A stretch of DNA of 64,000 nt from Ceratothoa steindachneri (lineage: Eukaryota > Arthropoda > Malacostraca > Isopoda > Cymothoidae): contig OZ018330.1 of the NCBI GenBank assembly GCA_963969495.1, forward strand, positions 64,842,513 through 64,906,512. The letters run 5' to 3'. Below, one piece after another: positions 1-11,269 of this stretch. The position numbers and the translations under genes were made by a program. Under the pieces are notes generated by a model that saw only the letters and a list, made by a program, of their open reading frames with translations, searched no databases and was not told the DNA's origin. Each line of letters opens with the position of its first letter. Positions within the stretch are counted from its first letter, which is position 1.

Positions 1-382
1 ATTGTTTTTTTGATATTTTCCTCCACTGTGCATTGGATCAAATTTATTTTTAAGCAATTTGCATCCATTTCTCTTGTAATAAAAGAGAAATGTATTTCTA
101 TTTCAGGGAACCGATTTTTCATACTCACCTGGTACGGCTACCCAATGGCATTGCATGGCGCTATTGACTAGGCAGCCCAGTATATTAAATATGACATGCC
201 AGTCAGATTTACTTTTGAATATGCTATAAAAAAGTACCTTATTGCCTGGTATATTGTGTCCAGCAATGAGTTGTTATAATTTCCATGTGATCACTAGTGC
301 TTTGATCATTCATTAGGTAAATAAATTAGGCCAATGGCTAGTGGAGATAGTGGTGTTAGGACTGGGGATGAAAGAAAGTGTT
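1..382. other. No gene seen; LINE 3' flank
   Basis: AT-rich sequence with no convincing reading frame. The last 50-80 bases are probably the 3' untranslated end of the minus-strand LINE whose stop codon lies at 383-385. Confidence 0.5.
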
Positions 383-2230
383 TTAGGGGTTGAAGAGTGT
401 GTTGTGTAGATGTTGTGAGAGTTTGACTTTGAACATATTGAGAGAAGTTGAGGTGACAACATCACTGGGGAGGGCATTCTATGTTTTTATGACTATGTGA
501 GAAAAATCTCTTCCTTGCTTCAGTGGCCGTGTGAGGGACATATATTTTATAAGCATGTCCCCTCATCCCCTGATGAGGAGCTATGGTAAATAAGTCATGG
601 GGTTTAATTGGGGACAAGTTATTAAATATTTTAAAGCATTGGATTAGGTCAGTCCTCAAGAGCCGGCCTTTAATTGCAAAAAGATTTAGGTTAGTCAGTC
701 AGTCTGGGTAGGGTAAGTTTTGGAGGTTGGATGTTTACTTGGTCCATCATCTTTGTACAGATTCAAGCAAGTGAAAATCTCTGATGAAACCTGTATTCCA
801 GATGACGGAGGCATAGTCTATTATTGGTCTGATATTGGAGATGAGTAATGTATTCATAAATGTAGGTGTGCTGCAGACTGGACTTGAGAAGGTTTGAAGC
901 CATTCCATCTGCTTTGTTAGCCCTTTCTCTGATGTGAGAATGGAACCTTAATTTGGAGTCCACCAACACCTAAGTCCTTGGGGTAATCAATGGTAGGCAA
1001 GTCGTTCCCGTCAATTTGGTAGGTGCCATGGATAGGAGGGTTAATGCCATGCTGGAATTTGAGGTGGGCACATTTGTTGGAGGCAAACTTAAGGCTGCAG
1101 GAGGAAGCCATAGCAGATAAAATATTTACATTATGTAATACTGTGGAACTGTGTGTAGGCTGCAGATTGGACTTGAGAAGGTTTGAAGCCACTCCATCTG
1201 CTTTGTTAGCCCTTTCTCTGATGTGAGAATGGAACCTTAATTTGGAGTCCACCAACACCTAAGTCCTTGGGGTAATCAACGGTAGGCAAGTCGTTCCTGT
1301 CAATTTGGTAGGTGCCATGGATAGGAGGGTTAATGCCATGCTGGAATTTGAGGTGGGCACATTTGTTGGAGGCAAACTTAAGGCCGCAGGAGGAAGCCAT
1401 AGCAGATAAAATATTTACATTATGTAATACTGTGGAACTGGGTGTAGGGAAGGCATAGGGTGGTGGATATATAATTTTAGATCGTCTGCAAATAGCATGT
1501 ATTTGCACGATAAATTGGCACCTAAATGATTAACAAAGATTATAAAGAGGAGGGGTCACAGGTTTGGGGATACTTTGAATGTCACTGATGATAACACTCA
1601 TTTTTCTGTTGGTAAGGAAGCTTTTAATCCATTGCTATAAGCTGCCGGACATGCTAATGTGTTTAATTTGGTAAGGAGTGTCTGATGGTAGACCCTGTCA
1701 AAGGCCTTTACAAAGTCAAATAAGATTAAATCCACAGTGAGTCCCTGATCATACCACAAGGTTATTTGGTTATAAGTTAAGAGGAGTTGATCTGATACTG
1801 ATCTACTGCCACAGAATCCAAACTAGGCATTATCAAATAGTGCGTGATCTTCCAGGAAAGAATATAGGGTTCTGGATATGATCTTCTCTATTGTTTTACA
1901 GGGAATTGGGGTAAGGCTAATAGGGTGATAATTTAGGGGTCAGTCCGAGAACCTTTCTTGAATATTTGTGTGACATTGGAATGTGTCCATGCACTGGGAA
2001 CAGTGCCGGAAGTTGGGGATTTTTGAAAGATCAGGTAGAATGGATAAGCTATTCTTCAGAAACAAGGGATTTAAATTATTGGGGCCCATGGTGCTGTCAC
2101 TGTTTAGATAATTTGATGTGTCTTGACATTGTCAATGGTGTGGTCTGTATCAGAAATTTGATGTGGACTTTGTTGGTGGAGCCTAGGGTCAATTGGGTCC
2201 TTACTAGTATTTTATATTTGGGGAATGTTT
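383..2230 (-). mobile_element. CR1/L2-like non-LTR retrotransposon, reverse transcriptase part, decayed
   Basis: Read on the minus strand, this is the C-terminal half of a LINE ORF2. Visible in order are RT motif YHPISLTPIPCKTIE near 1920-1945, a DFVKAFDRV motif near 1700-1740, PLLFIIFVNHLG near 1530-1560, the catalytic FADD box at about 1487-1498, a post-palm stretch containing KDLGV and LVDSKLRFHSHI, the RGHAYKIYVP block near 540-570, and a stop at 383. Known role of the family: target-primed reverse transcription of its own RNA. Several frameshifts and stops break it, for example just before the FADD box. The endonuclease and any ORF1 are missing, so the copy is 5' truncated. A 289-bp segment after the FADD box is tandemly duplicated. 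The clade is assigned by motif style only; a jockey-group relative is possible. Confidence 0.75.
871..1448 (-). repeat. 289-bp tandem duplication inside the LINE
   Basis: Bases 871-1159 and 1160-1448 are two head-to-tail copies with only a few differences, for example cattcc/cactcc and a/g near the unit ends. Both units begin ctgcaga. Each unit encodes the same stretch of the LINE just downstream of the FADD box, including KFASNKCAHLKF and KDLGV, on the minus strand. Confidence 0.9.
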
Positions 2231-2564
2231 AGTTACTTTAGAAACTTTTCAAGGAGAATGTATACTGCAAAGAAATTAGTAATACAAGATAAAGAAAACC
2301 TACATGCTGGAATAGTGAAATCAGAAATAAAATTGGTGTTAAAAGGGTTGCATTTATCACATTTACAGATAAACAAGGAGCTGATCTTAGAAAATATAGA
2401 ATTATTAGAGCCAATCTCAATAGATTAGATCAAGCAAAAGAAGAGTAGAAATCATCAGCCAGAAAATGTAAGATTTGAAATTTTTTTTGCTTTTTATACA
2501 TACATATAGAGAATAGGTCCCCTTGAGAAATTGCAACTTGTGAACCCTTAAATGGTGTGATGAT
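2231..2564. other. Unassigned AT-rich spacer
   Basis: Short frames are present on both strands but none resembles a family I recognise. It separates the minus-strand LINE from the family A leader that starts near 2565. Confidence 0.4.
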
Positions 2565-4137
2565 TTGCCTTCTTAGCTGCCGTGCTGATGGGACTCAGCA
2601 CCCCCTTCCGGCCCCAACTTAACCTCTTCACCTTCTTTCAGACAGCCTGTATTTCTCCCCTACAACCTCTCCCATAACTTTCTCTGGTCCGCCTCTATTT
2701 TCACAGGGTAGATGCTGACCTTCTTCTCAGCCAACTATCTCATATCAGGGCTGAGGGGGAGGGGGCAATGTTCCCTAACCCCTGAGCTCCGGTTTGGTAT
2801 GGTGAGTTTTTAACAACCTGCTTCATCCCCACCCATACCTTCCTCTCATCCCTTTTCTTTCTCACTTCACTATCTATTTTTTTATGCTGTGTCCAAGGTG
2901 GAGCTGCCATGCTGAAGGGCTACCAGGTCACCAGGCAGGAAGGGTGGCCGTAGATGGTGGCACCTGGCTCTGCCAGCCCCATAAGCACCCCTTGCAGAGC
3001 GGGCTACTGCTAGAGGTGAGGAGCGTCTGCATCCCTTAAGAAAATTAGGTTCACCATGCCCAATGATGAGAAAACAAAAAGTATCCCCTCAATTTCCTGT
3101 CATCCATCGTTGGAGCCGCCCTTGGGCAGCTCCACAGCAAAAATGGAGGTCCCCCCTCCTGTGCTCTTGCACGGGACCCTCCAATTCTCTCTAACCGGAG
3201 AGGAGGCTTACTCCTCTCCTTCGCTTACGGGTGTAGGGGACTCCCCCTCACCTCCTTGTCTGGCATCTCCCTTTTTCCAGCGGTAGTCCCCCCTTTACTT
3301 TCCAAGGGGACTGCCAAGAAAGCCAGCAGGCAGCCCATAGTCGACTGCTCCCCATTGAAGCGGCTCGGTAAAGCAACCTCCCTTAGGGGGCAGAGGTAAG
3401 CCAGGCCCCATCAGTCACTTCCTTCAAAAGACCTGCTGGCTAGAATATCAAACCTAGTGGGGGTTAAGGCCTGTGTCTCCCCAGACTCGACTCATGACTG
3501 ATGCCAATGGGACCTGTGATGTCCTGGGAGGGGGGGGGGTGATGGCCAGGCGCCTCCCTTGGTCACCAACAGTTCTCACTGCATCCACTGCTGATTTTGA
3601 CAGTGCCTATGCCACCGAGAGACACCACTCATACTCTTAAGCCCTTTGGGTTTAGGGCTAGGAAACTCCTTCAAAAGCTAGAATTAGCTCTCGGGCTGGT
3701 GGTGCCCCTGGTTCTGCCCAGGATGCCACCCTGGAGGGTATCACCTTTGGCTATTTGTCACCACACCTCTGCTCCCAAAGCTTGTACAGTGCCGGGAGTA
3801 TTGTGTTCGACCTTTTAAAGCATACCTCGTGTCATGCTGGAACCGTGCCTGTGTTTACAGATAGCTCCAAGTCCCAAGAGGGGGTCGGCTTCCACACTGT
3901 TTCCCCTCTGTTTGAAGTCAGCGGGCCCTGCCGGCACTGCGTCTGTCGTACTGGAGATTACACGGCGTGCCCAGTTCAGGGACCTGATTGTGATCTATAG
4001 TGACTCACAAAGCCCCCGAAGTGCTCTTGGGGCATTGGAATCTCCACATCCCCTGGTTCGCGATATCCGTGATGCCACAGTTTTGGCATACCGGGCGAAT
4101 GGCAAGATTATCTTCTGCTGGGTTCCTGGACATGTAG
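2565..4137 (+). mobile_element. Family A LINE (I/Nimb-like), rearranged copy: leader, ORF1 start, RNase H
   Basis: The first 490 bases match the GC-rich leader seen near 26243 and 54096, including the gctgatgggactcagcac block. ORF1 starts at ATG 3056 (MPNDE) in a ttcacc context shared with other copies. ORF1 is followed only to about 3540, then the sequence jumps across a poly-G run into the linker before RNase H. RNase H motifs follow: FTDSSKSQEG near 3855, and IIFCWVPGHV near 4110-4137. The rest of ORF1, the endonuclease and the reverse transcriptase are deleted, roughly 3.7 kb judged against the copy at 53985-60478. The first acidic motif reads TDSSK instead of the usual TDGSK. The copy stops abruptly at 4137, where minus-strand gypsy sequence begins. 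Confidence 0.75.
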
Positions 4138-5193
4138 CGAGGCTCAAACACCCAGGTGTGACAAATTGTGCAACTGTGCATAAATTGTCTTTCTGCATGC
4201 ATTTGGCACGAATGGTCGCGGGAACTTTGAAGTTACCTCACACCACAGTTGTATCCCACCTGCAAAGGGGAAGGGTTTTAATTTTGATTTGAAGTCCTCC
4301 AATTCCTCATCCTTTACTTGTGCAGCTGCCAGCTCTTGCAGGCCAAAGGAGTCAATTTGCAACCATGTTAACATCCCTTGACAGGCAGTCTGCGACCACA
4401 TTATCTTGACCTTGTATGTAGGCCATGTCAGTCACATACTCCAAAATGGCGGTCCAATGTTGCTGCTCTCTGTCGGTTTTCGCGCTCAGTGGAGAGGAGA
4501 ATGCCAACACTAATGGCCTATGATCGGTGCATAGCGCTATGTGACGTCCTTCAATCATATGCGTAAAATGCATAACGGCTAAGTATGCGGCGAGAAGCTC
4601 TCGATTATAAGTCGAATAAGCGTGATGTGTATCAGTGAGCTTCTTTGAGAAAGAACGCAATTGACCGTGCAACTCCATCTACCATCTGGTGCAGGGCAGC
4701 ACCTGCTGTGTATTAGGAACAGTCGGTCACCAGTTGAAATGGGGAGTTATTTTGAAGTGGATGATAGAGCTTCTGACAGGCCTTCTTTGTGAGTGCAAAT
4801 GCACTTTCTCGCTCCATTTGATCTCACAAGCTTTTGACTGTGCCCGTAATAACTCGGTTTAGTGGGGCTGCCATCGCTGCGAAGTTGGGCATCATTCTTT
4901 GGTAATAGCCCATCATGCCCAAATACTGGCTAAGCCCCTTTGAGTCCTTAGGTCTTGGCATGTCCTCAATTTCCTTTATTTTAGTGGCAGGAGGACATAT
5001 TCCCCTATGCAAAATTAGGGGCCCCAGAAAGGCGATCTCCTCCTTTGTACATTTGCATTTTTCCAAGGAGATCCTCAGGCCACATTGGTCCAGTATTTCC
5101 AAGTGCCTCAGGTGTTCCAGATTCTCTGAGAATATCAGGATGTCGGCTATGTACACATAAACGAATTCTAGATCTCAGAAAATACTGTTCATG
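4138..5193 (-). mobile_element. Ty3/gypsy pol: distal RT, RNase H, start of integrase
   Basis: Minus-strand pol of a Ty3/gypsy retrotransposon, continuing the piece at 7630-8990 across a Tigger insertion. Near 5140-5155 the RT catalytic box reads YIADIL, so the first catalytic Asp of the usual Y-D-D box is replaced by Ala. It is followed by the RT connection with FLGPLI and YLGMMGYYQRMMPNFA. RNase H follows with ELLAAYLAVMHF and CTDHRPL (4490-4600) and VADCLSRD at its end (4375-4400). The last recognisable part is the integrase zinc-binding start, HNLSHLGV, near 4144-4170. A stop or frame change separates RT from RNase H around 4680-4820. The catalytic integrase core and any LTR are absent at this end. 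Confidence 0.85.
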
Positions 5194-5195
5194 TA

Positions 5196-7627
5196 CAGTG
5201 GTACCTCTACTTACGAAATTAATTCATTCTGGAAATCATTTTGTAACGTGAAACTTTTGTAAGTAGAAACGCTTTTTACCCTATAAATGCCCTAATCGGT
5301 TCCAAGCCCTTTAAAAATCGGATATAAATTTTTTATAAATTACAAAAATGCATCAATACCTGTAACAAATACATGTTAGAATTAAATTACTGCACAATAA
5401 ACATAAAAATGAGAGTTGTACATAATGTAAAGAATAAAGTTTTTTTCTTCTTTTTTACTTTAATGGTTCTCTTGTTTAACTGCTATCGTTGTCACCTTTC
5501 GCCTTCTTCAGTTCAGGTTCACTCTCAGCAGTGGTTTTTGCCTGACATTTTGTAAAGATCTGATCCATGGTCGTTTGCTTTTAACGGCTTTTAACAATCT
5601 TTCGAAAATGTGCAAGGCAAATATCATCATAGTGAGCGATAGCCCGATTATTGAACACTTTTTCTGGGTGATTCTTTTCAACAAAGTCCGAAACTTCATA
5701 GAATTTTTGTAAAATGTCTTTTATTCGGGCTGTCGGAATAATGGCTGCCTCCTCTTTGTCTTTAATGAACTCCTCCTGCACTGACGTGTGTTGCATCGCC
5801 TCCAACTCCCTCAGCTCCTCCGTCGAAAGCTCCTCGTGGTGCTCCTGAATCAACTCATCGATGTCCTCGTCATTCACCTCAAGCCCCATGCACTTTCCCA
5901 GCAAAACAATTTCATCAACTTCAGGTCCAACTTTACCCTCCAACTCCACCTCGAACCCCTCAAAATCTTGTGGGGCAACAGCATCTGGCCACAGCTTTCT
6001 CCAAGCCGCATTAAGGGTACTGCTGGTCACCTCCTGCCAAGCCATGAGGCAAACAACAATGTTGAAGTGCTGCTTCCAAAACTCACGAAGGGTAAGCTGG
6101 GTGTTTTCAGTGATGTCAAAACACCTCTTGAACAAGTGTTTCGTGTAGAGTTTCTTGAAGTTTGAAATGACTTGTTGGTCCATGGGCTGGAGTATAGAGG
6201 TGGTGAGAACTCCTCCAGGATATCATCTTTGAGGCCGGGTGGGAGGGCAGGTGCATTATCGAGAAGGAGGAGGCACTTGATGGGGAGATTGTTCTCCTCT
6301 AGGTACCTCTTAACAGCAGGGCCCAAAACCAAATTGACCCACTCAACAAAAAATTGTCTGCTAACCCAGGCCTTGGCATTGGCTCTCCATAGCACCTGAA
6401 GTTTTTCTTTTAATATCTTTTGGGCCTTAAATGCTCTGGGATTTTCAGAGTGGTACACCAGCAGGGGCTTGATTTTACAATCCCTACTGGCATTGGCACA
6501 AAGGGCAAGTGTAAGGCGGTCCTTCATGGGCTTGTGGCCTGGCATTTTTTTCTCTTCTACTGTGATGAAGGTACGACAAGGCATCTTTTTCCCAAAAAGG
6601 CCAGTCTCGTCACAATTAAAAACTTGCTGTGCAACGTATCCTTCATCAATCACCAATTGTTAAAATTTTCGCACAAATTCGTCGGCCGCTTTCTGGTCAG
6701 CGCTAGATGCCTCGCCATGCCGAACAACAGAGTGAATTCCAGTCCTCCTTTTGAACTTCTCGAACCACCCACGCAATGCCTTAAACTCCTGGTGTGGATC
6801 TTGCACCGAAGTTCCCTCGCCTGCATCCATCTTTACGAGGTCATTAAAGATGGCGGTCGCCTTTTCGCAAATTATAGTCTCGGTCACTGTGTCTCAAGCT
6901 ATCTCTTTCTCCTTTATCCACACGAGGTCTCCATCTCATTGTTCACTGCTGACCTCCTCTTTGAAATGACAGAGAGGCCTTTGGAAGGAGTCGTAGCTTT
7001 TCAGGCTTCCTTTTGTTTTAATATTGTGCTGATTGTTGATGGATTACGGTTATATTCTTTGGCGAGATCAACCAAACGCATCCCTTTTTCGTACTTTTCT
7101 ATTATCTCTTGCTTTGTTTGTATGGACAAAACAACTCTTTTCTTCTTCTCACCACTTTCTTGGGGCCCATAGTGAATAAAAGTTAATACACACACATAAA
7201 GTTGCAATAAACACTAACAAAAGCTGACAAAAAACTGTCCGAACACTTTGTGCTTTACTGAATTTCGCTAGCGTGAGACTGAGGCTTCGGTGATCCTCGT
7301 GGGCCGACGGGAAAATGAAGGGGATTCTGGGTATACGCACATATACACAGAAGTCGATCCTAGCCAATGGGATGCCAGGAAGATGCTGGGCAATAGCCAA
7401 TGGCAGAGCAGCTCGGATGTGCCACTTTCAAACCAAGATACAGGATGCTACAAGTGTGTTTACGTTCAGTGGACTCTGGGAGCTGTGAGTAGCAGCACAT
7501 ATTTTGAAATTTTCGCCTTTCGCATCCTGAAATTTCTTTTGTAACAAGAGGCAATATTTTTCCGAACAAGTGTTTCGTAACCTGAAAATTTCGTATGTAG
7601 AGCCTTTCATAAGTAGAGGTACCACTG
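5196..7627 (-). mobile_element. Tigger (pogo group, Tc1/mariner superfamily) DNA transposon, 2432 bp
   Basis: The element is bounded by TA at 5194-5195 and 7628-7629. Its ends are inverted repeats: the left begins CAGTGGTACCTCTACTTACG, and the right, read on the minus strand, begins CAGTGGTACCTCTACTTATG. Length and organisation match the family's usual autonomous size of about 2.4 kb. It inserted into the gypsy RT gene; the gypsy reading frame on the two sides becomes continuous if one TA is removed, which fixes the boundaries. The transposase gene is on the minus strand and is broken. This copy has both ends and appears nearly full length. Confidence 0.93.
5581..7170 (-). pseudogene. Tigger-like DDE transposase, frameshifted
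   Basis: Coding starts at the ATG at 7168-7170 (MGPKK) and ends at the stop at 5581-5583. An N-terminal helix-turn-helix (TKQEIIEKYEKG to NPSTISTIL) lies at 7005-7115, a CENP-B type DNA-binding block at 6660-6887, and the DDE core at about 6030-6656. The first catalytic Asp is in FNCDETGLFG, the second in LLLLDNAP, and the third in MDQQVISNFKK near 6150-6183. The acidic C-terminal tail runs to 5581. Frameshifts fall near the start codon, between the two DNA-binding blocks, and near 6185-6220 between the second and third catalytic residues. Function in the family: cut-and-paste transposition into TA. The protein closely resembles animal Tigger1/TIGD-type transposases. Confidence 0.88.
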
Positions 7628-7629
7628 TA

Positions 7630-8990
7630 CCTTTGAAATGTACCACTTGCATTTCACAAGCCAAACGGGAGCTTCACATATTCCCACAAGCCAAATGGAG
7701 TGGCAATCACCGTTTTCTTGATGTCTGCGGGACTCATGGGGATCTGGTGGTAAGCATGAATCAGATCCAACCTTGAGAAAATCCTCTTCCCGTGCAGTTG
7801 ATCCGCTAGGCTTTGGATCCGTGGCAATGGATATCTATTGGGCTTAGTAATAGTGTTTAATGATCTAAAATCCCTGACCATCCTGTATTCACCAGGGGAC
7901 TTCTTGGGTCCAAGTGACTTTGAAAGCCGAATGATGCCTTCCTTTAATAAATCCTTGATCGTCTCTTTCGCCACTTTGTTTCTCCGTGCTAATTGAGTGC
8001 ACCACTACCCGTTCCATCGCTGGCGCTGGCTGAGTGGAAGTGGGACTATATAACACACTAAATTCCTCTATAATTTTTCTGCATTGCCGGGATATATTCA
8101 GTAGATCACTCCTCACCACGGCGACAGGCGACCCCTCAGAAGTTTTCATCACTGAAGCGAGTCTGGTATGTCGGTCCAGTAATTTATTCTGAGCGCAGTC
8201 CACGATGAGGTTGAAATGCCTTAAAAAGTCCATCCCCAGGATTGGCGCGGTGGTCTCTGCCACTATAAAGTACCACCTGAATGACCTGAGAGTAGGATTA
8301 GCTATATCCGCGAGCACTTCACCATAGACTTTAATGCTCCCGCCATTAGCGCTTGAAATTTGTACATTTGATTCTTCTATATTGTTTTGATTGGCTAAAT
8401 TGGCGGGATTATTGAGACACTAGCCCCCGTATTGATGAGGAAGTTGCACCTCTTGTCGTATATTTTTGCGGCGATTTTGAAAACAGTCAGCATGCCTGCT
8501 AATGTGCTGGCTAGAGCATGTCTCTCGAGTTTTCCGGATTGACCAGTGATGACGGTCTGGAGGAGGGCTGCATCTGAAAAGCCTCAGCCTTCTTCGACCA
8601 CTTACCTCATGGCTTGCACCACCTAGCCGTGTCTTCATAGTGTAGGTGAGCGTGACACTGGGAGGCAACGACTGTATGAATTTGTGTCTTACTAATTCCT
8701 CACCTACACCCAATTGCATAACTGTTCGTCTGAGCTCTTCCAAGTTGATCGACGGGCGGCCAGTAAGTGTCAACGAGTCTGTGATTTTATCGAATAGCTC
8801 CGTCTTCGTCTTCTCGTATAGGCCAATTACTTCAGTTTTGAACTTATCATATTTTGACCTTCAAAAATGTCTGCAGGAAGGCGGTTCACCGTTTCCGGAG
8901 GCAACGAGGCTAGTACTTGGTAAAATTTAGTTTCTTCTTTTGTTATCTTGGAGTTGTGAAGTTGTGCCTCAATAATTCTGAACCAGCCCA
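7630..8990 (-). mobile_element. Ty3/gypsy gag, protease and proximal RT
   Basis: Minus strand, read from 8990 downwards. Gag capsid-like sequence begins WFRIIEAQLHNSKI (near 8960-8990) and continues through INLEELRRTVMQLGVGEELVRHKFIQ in two parts. The protease active-site block near 8400-8440 reads FLINTGASVSIIP, with Asn where the catalytic Asp of D-T-G-A is expected, and ILGMDFLRHFN marks its second half near 8215-8250. The RT palm start has the RMVRDFRSLN and YPLPRIQ blocks, then FSRLDLIHAYHQIPM (7730-7790) and PFGL, followed by an in-frame stop near 7660. The Tigger insertion at 7628 lies a few codons further on. The 5' LTR and the gag start are not visible because another LINE sits at 8992. 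Confidence 0.85.
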
Positions 8991-8991
8991 T

Positions 8992-10120
8992 CATAACATA
9001 ACATAACATAATTTCACGGATGATAAAAGCCACAAGGTCCTATCAAAGGTCATCCGTCTCCATCAAAACCCACCCACAAAAAGCACCATCACCAGGGGAA
9101 GACAAAATCAAAGTCCCCCACAATATAATATAACAGATGACAAAAGCCACAAGGGCTCATCATAGGTCATCCAAGTCAAATGGCCTCTTTTTTAAGGCAC
9201 CCAAACTCCCAGGAAAACTACATCCAGAGGATTGCGTCCAGAAACAAGGGTATCACCAATCAAGGCTTGTCAAGAACTAAATCATGCAGCTATAGATATA
9301 TACAAACAATATTAATATATACAAAACTTAGGAACCATCACAACCTTCCCTCCCCATAAACTCATCCAACCTACTCTTAAATACATTTAGAATTGGACTA
9401 CCTACTACCCTCGGTGGCAATTTGTTCCAGAAATCTACCACTCTATTGGTGAAAAAATATTTTCTTAAATCCAACCTACACCCTTGCTTTTTAATTTTCA
9501 AGTGGTGACCTCTAGTCCGATTTCCATCATCTAACTAAAAAACTTGCTAACATCCAATTTATCTATCCCCAAATTTTTTTTAAAGAGCTCAATCATATCC
9601 CCTCTCACACACCTCCTTTGGAACGAATGAGAACATATTTAATACCCTCAGTCTATCTATATATTCAAGGCGCCTCAGGGAAGGAATAATCTTTGTTGCC
9701 TTCCATTGCACTGACTCAAGAAGGTTAATATCGTGTCTAAAATGTGGGGACCATGCCTGTATACAGTACTCTAGATGTGGCCTAACATAAGAGTTATAGA
9801 GTTTAAGAATAACCTCCTTACTTTTGTAACTGACATTTCTCTTAATGAAACCCAGCTCTCTATTTGCCCTATTTCTTGCTTCAATACACTGCTTAGAAAA
9901 CCTTAATGACTTATCTATTACTACTCCTAGATCTTTCTCATCCTCTACTGAGCTCAGCCAATGCCCATCCATTTCATTGAATAGTGGTGCTTTGATTGCC
10001 ACATCATTCACCATATCCCACTCACCTTGTTTACTTTGCTGGTTCTCCATCATTAATCTTCCCTCTTCTCTTCTTAAATCCTTGGATCTTCCCTGTGTTA
10101 CAATTTTGTGAAATGACAGC
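8992..10120 (-). mobile_element. CR1-like LINE, 3' end with (ATGTT)n tail, inserted in gypsy gag
   Basis: Minus-strand 3' part of a LINE ORF2. Recognisable are KDLGVVIDKSLRFSKQC (9890-9940), VILKLYNSYVRPHLEYCIQA (9745-9805), an IIPSLRRLEYIDRL block near 9660, and a C-terminal end with FTNRVVDFWNKLP near 9420-9450. The RT catalytic core is absent, so it is strongly 5' truncated. The 3' end on the minus strand is a four-unit ATGTT-type microsatellite at 8992-9011, typical of CR1-like elements. Immediately beyond the tail, gypsy gag resumes on the same strand, so this element inserted into gypsy. It shares sequence with the fragment at 18750-19760. Confidence 0.8.
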
Positions 10121-11230
10121 AAAAGGTCACAGTTATTTGGGGGAGGGGAATGATGATGATTACTTTATTGCTTTTCTGTTATTGTAGACACCCCCTATAT
10201 GTTAATGGAGCTATCCTCTTAAGTGGTAATCCTTCACACCACTAGGGGATTTGCTTGCCTGGTTAGTGGTAAACATTGCCACTCAAAAGGGTGAGCTTAG
10301 TAGTATTGGATAATGCTTGCCGCCGCCAATGGTAACAAGTTATTTAAATGCACAATGGAAATATCCCTTTAGATACCCTTGTACTTGATCCGAGAAGAGG
10401 GTACCAGCTTGGATTAATAAAAGAATCTGTTTATAGGTGTAAACGAGTCTCGGCCTATTTATTTTACTTTGCACCAAAATAGGAAGTACTCCGAGTATAA
10501 TTTCATAATTCGATTTTACACCAAAGTAATGTTGGAATATGGTAGAACAACCGGGCGATTATAATGCTTGACTTATTGAATTAATGAATGCGTAACAATT
10601 ACTATAATAATAATGAAAGACACTCTTTTAACCTCTCTGCACCCCTTTATAAAGGAGGAGAAACTTTCATCGTCAGCATCATGCCTTGCCTACAAATGAT
10701 GTTGGCGCACATAATTGGCTGCTCATTCCTTTATCTCACCTCCTGATTGGCTTAAATTAATCCTTTATTTAATTTTGATTGAATGGCATCTACACTGCCG
10801 TACCTCGTTATTGGCCAATATTTCTAGAAGGTGGAGCTTTATTATTAACCTTATATTTGTTTAATTTCTAGCTATCTTTGTTACAGAATGGTGAAATGCT
10901 TTTATCACACGCCATTTTATTACCTCCAGACATTCTCAGTTTCCTAATGTTTACTTCTTTGGTGCCTGTCTGATTTAAGCCCAGATATTGAGACTACCAC
11001 TTTATTACTGTGAGAAAATTGAGCCTTTATCTCAACCTTCTAAACTCGCTCTCTCTTCCTTACCTCAGGTTCCGTTGTGTAGGGTGTCTACATGTACACC
11101 CTTCAGGTGAATACATGTGTGCCCTACAGTCCTGCCTCAACTCTTGTGAGAGGAAGATGTTATTTCTCCATACAGGGTGTGTAAATACCCCACAGTACTA
11201 ACCGGGTATGTGTGTCAGTTTATCATTTTG
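10121..11230. other. Unassigned spacer
   Basis: No gene recognised. A stretch at about 10183-10530 has some LTR-like traits (tgtagaca at one end, an aataaa near 10420), but no target-site duplication or primer-binding site could be found. A TATAAA occurs at 10650 in otherwise anonymous sequence. Part of it may be the terminal region of the piggyBac remnant that follows. Confidence 0.4.
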
Positions 11231-11269
11231 GGTTTATTTTATTTTTCTTTCCCTTAAACATGCAAAATT

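Noticed and set aside
2225..2428. Short + frame MFSYFRNFSRRMYTAKK as a small gene
   Set aside because: No recognisable family, no start or splice context, and it directly abuts LINE sequence.
6420..7172. Plus-strand 250-codon frame opposite the Tigger transposase
   Set aside because: It is the antisense of the clearly recognisable transposase and has no family resemblance.
10183..10530. Possible LTR with tgtagaca start, internal aataaa and taca-like end
   Set aside because: No matching second copy in the window, no target-site duplication, and no primer-binding site next to either end.
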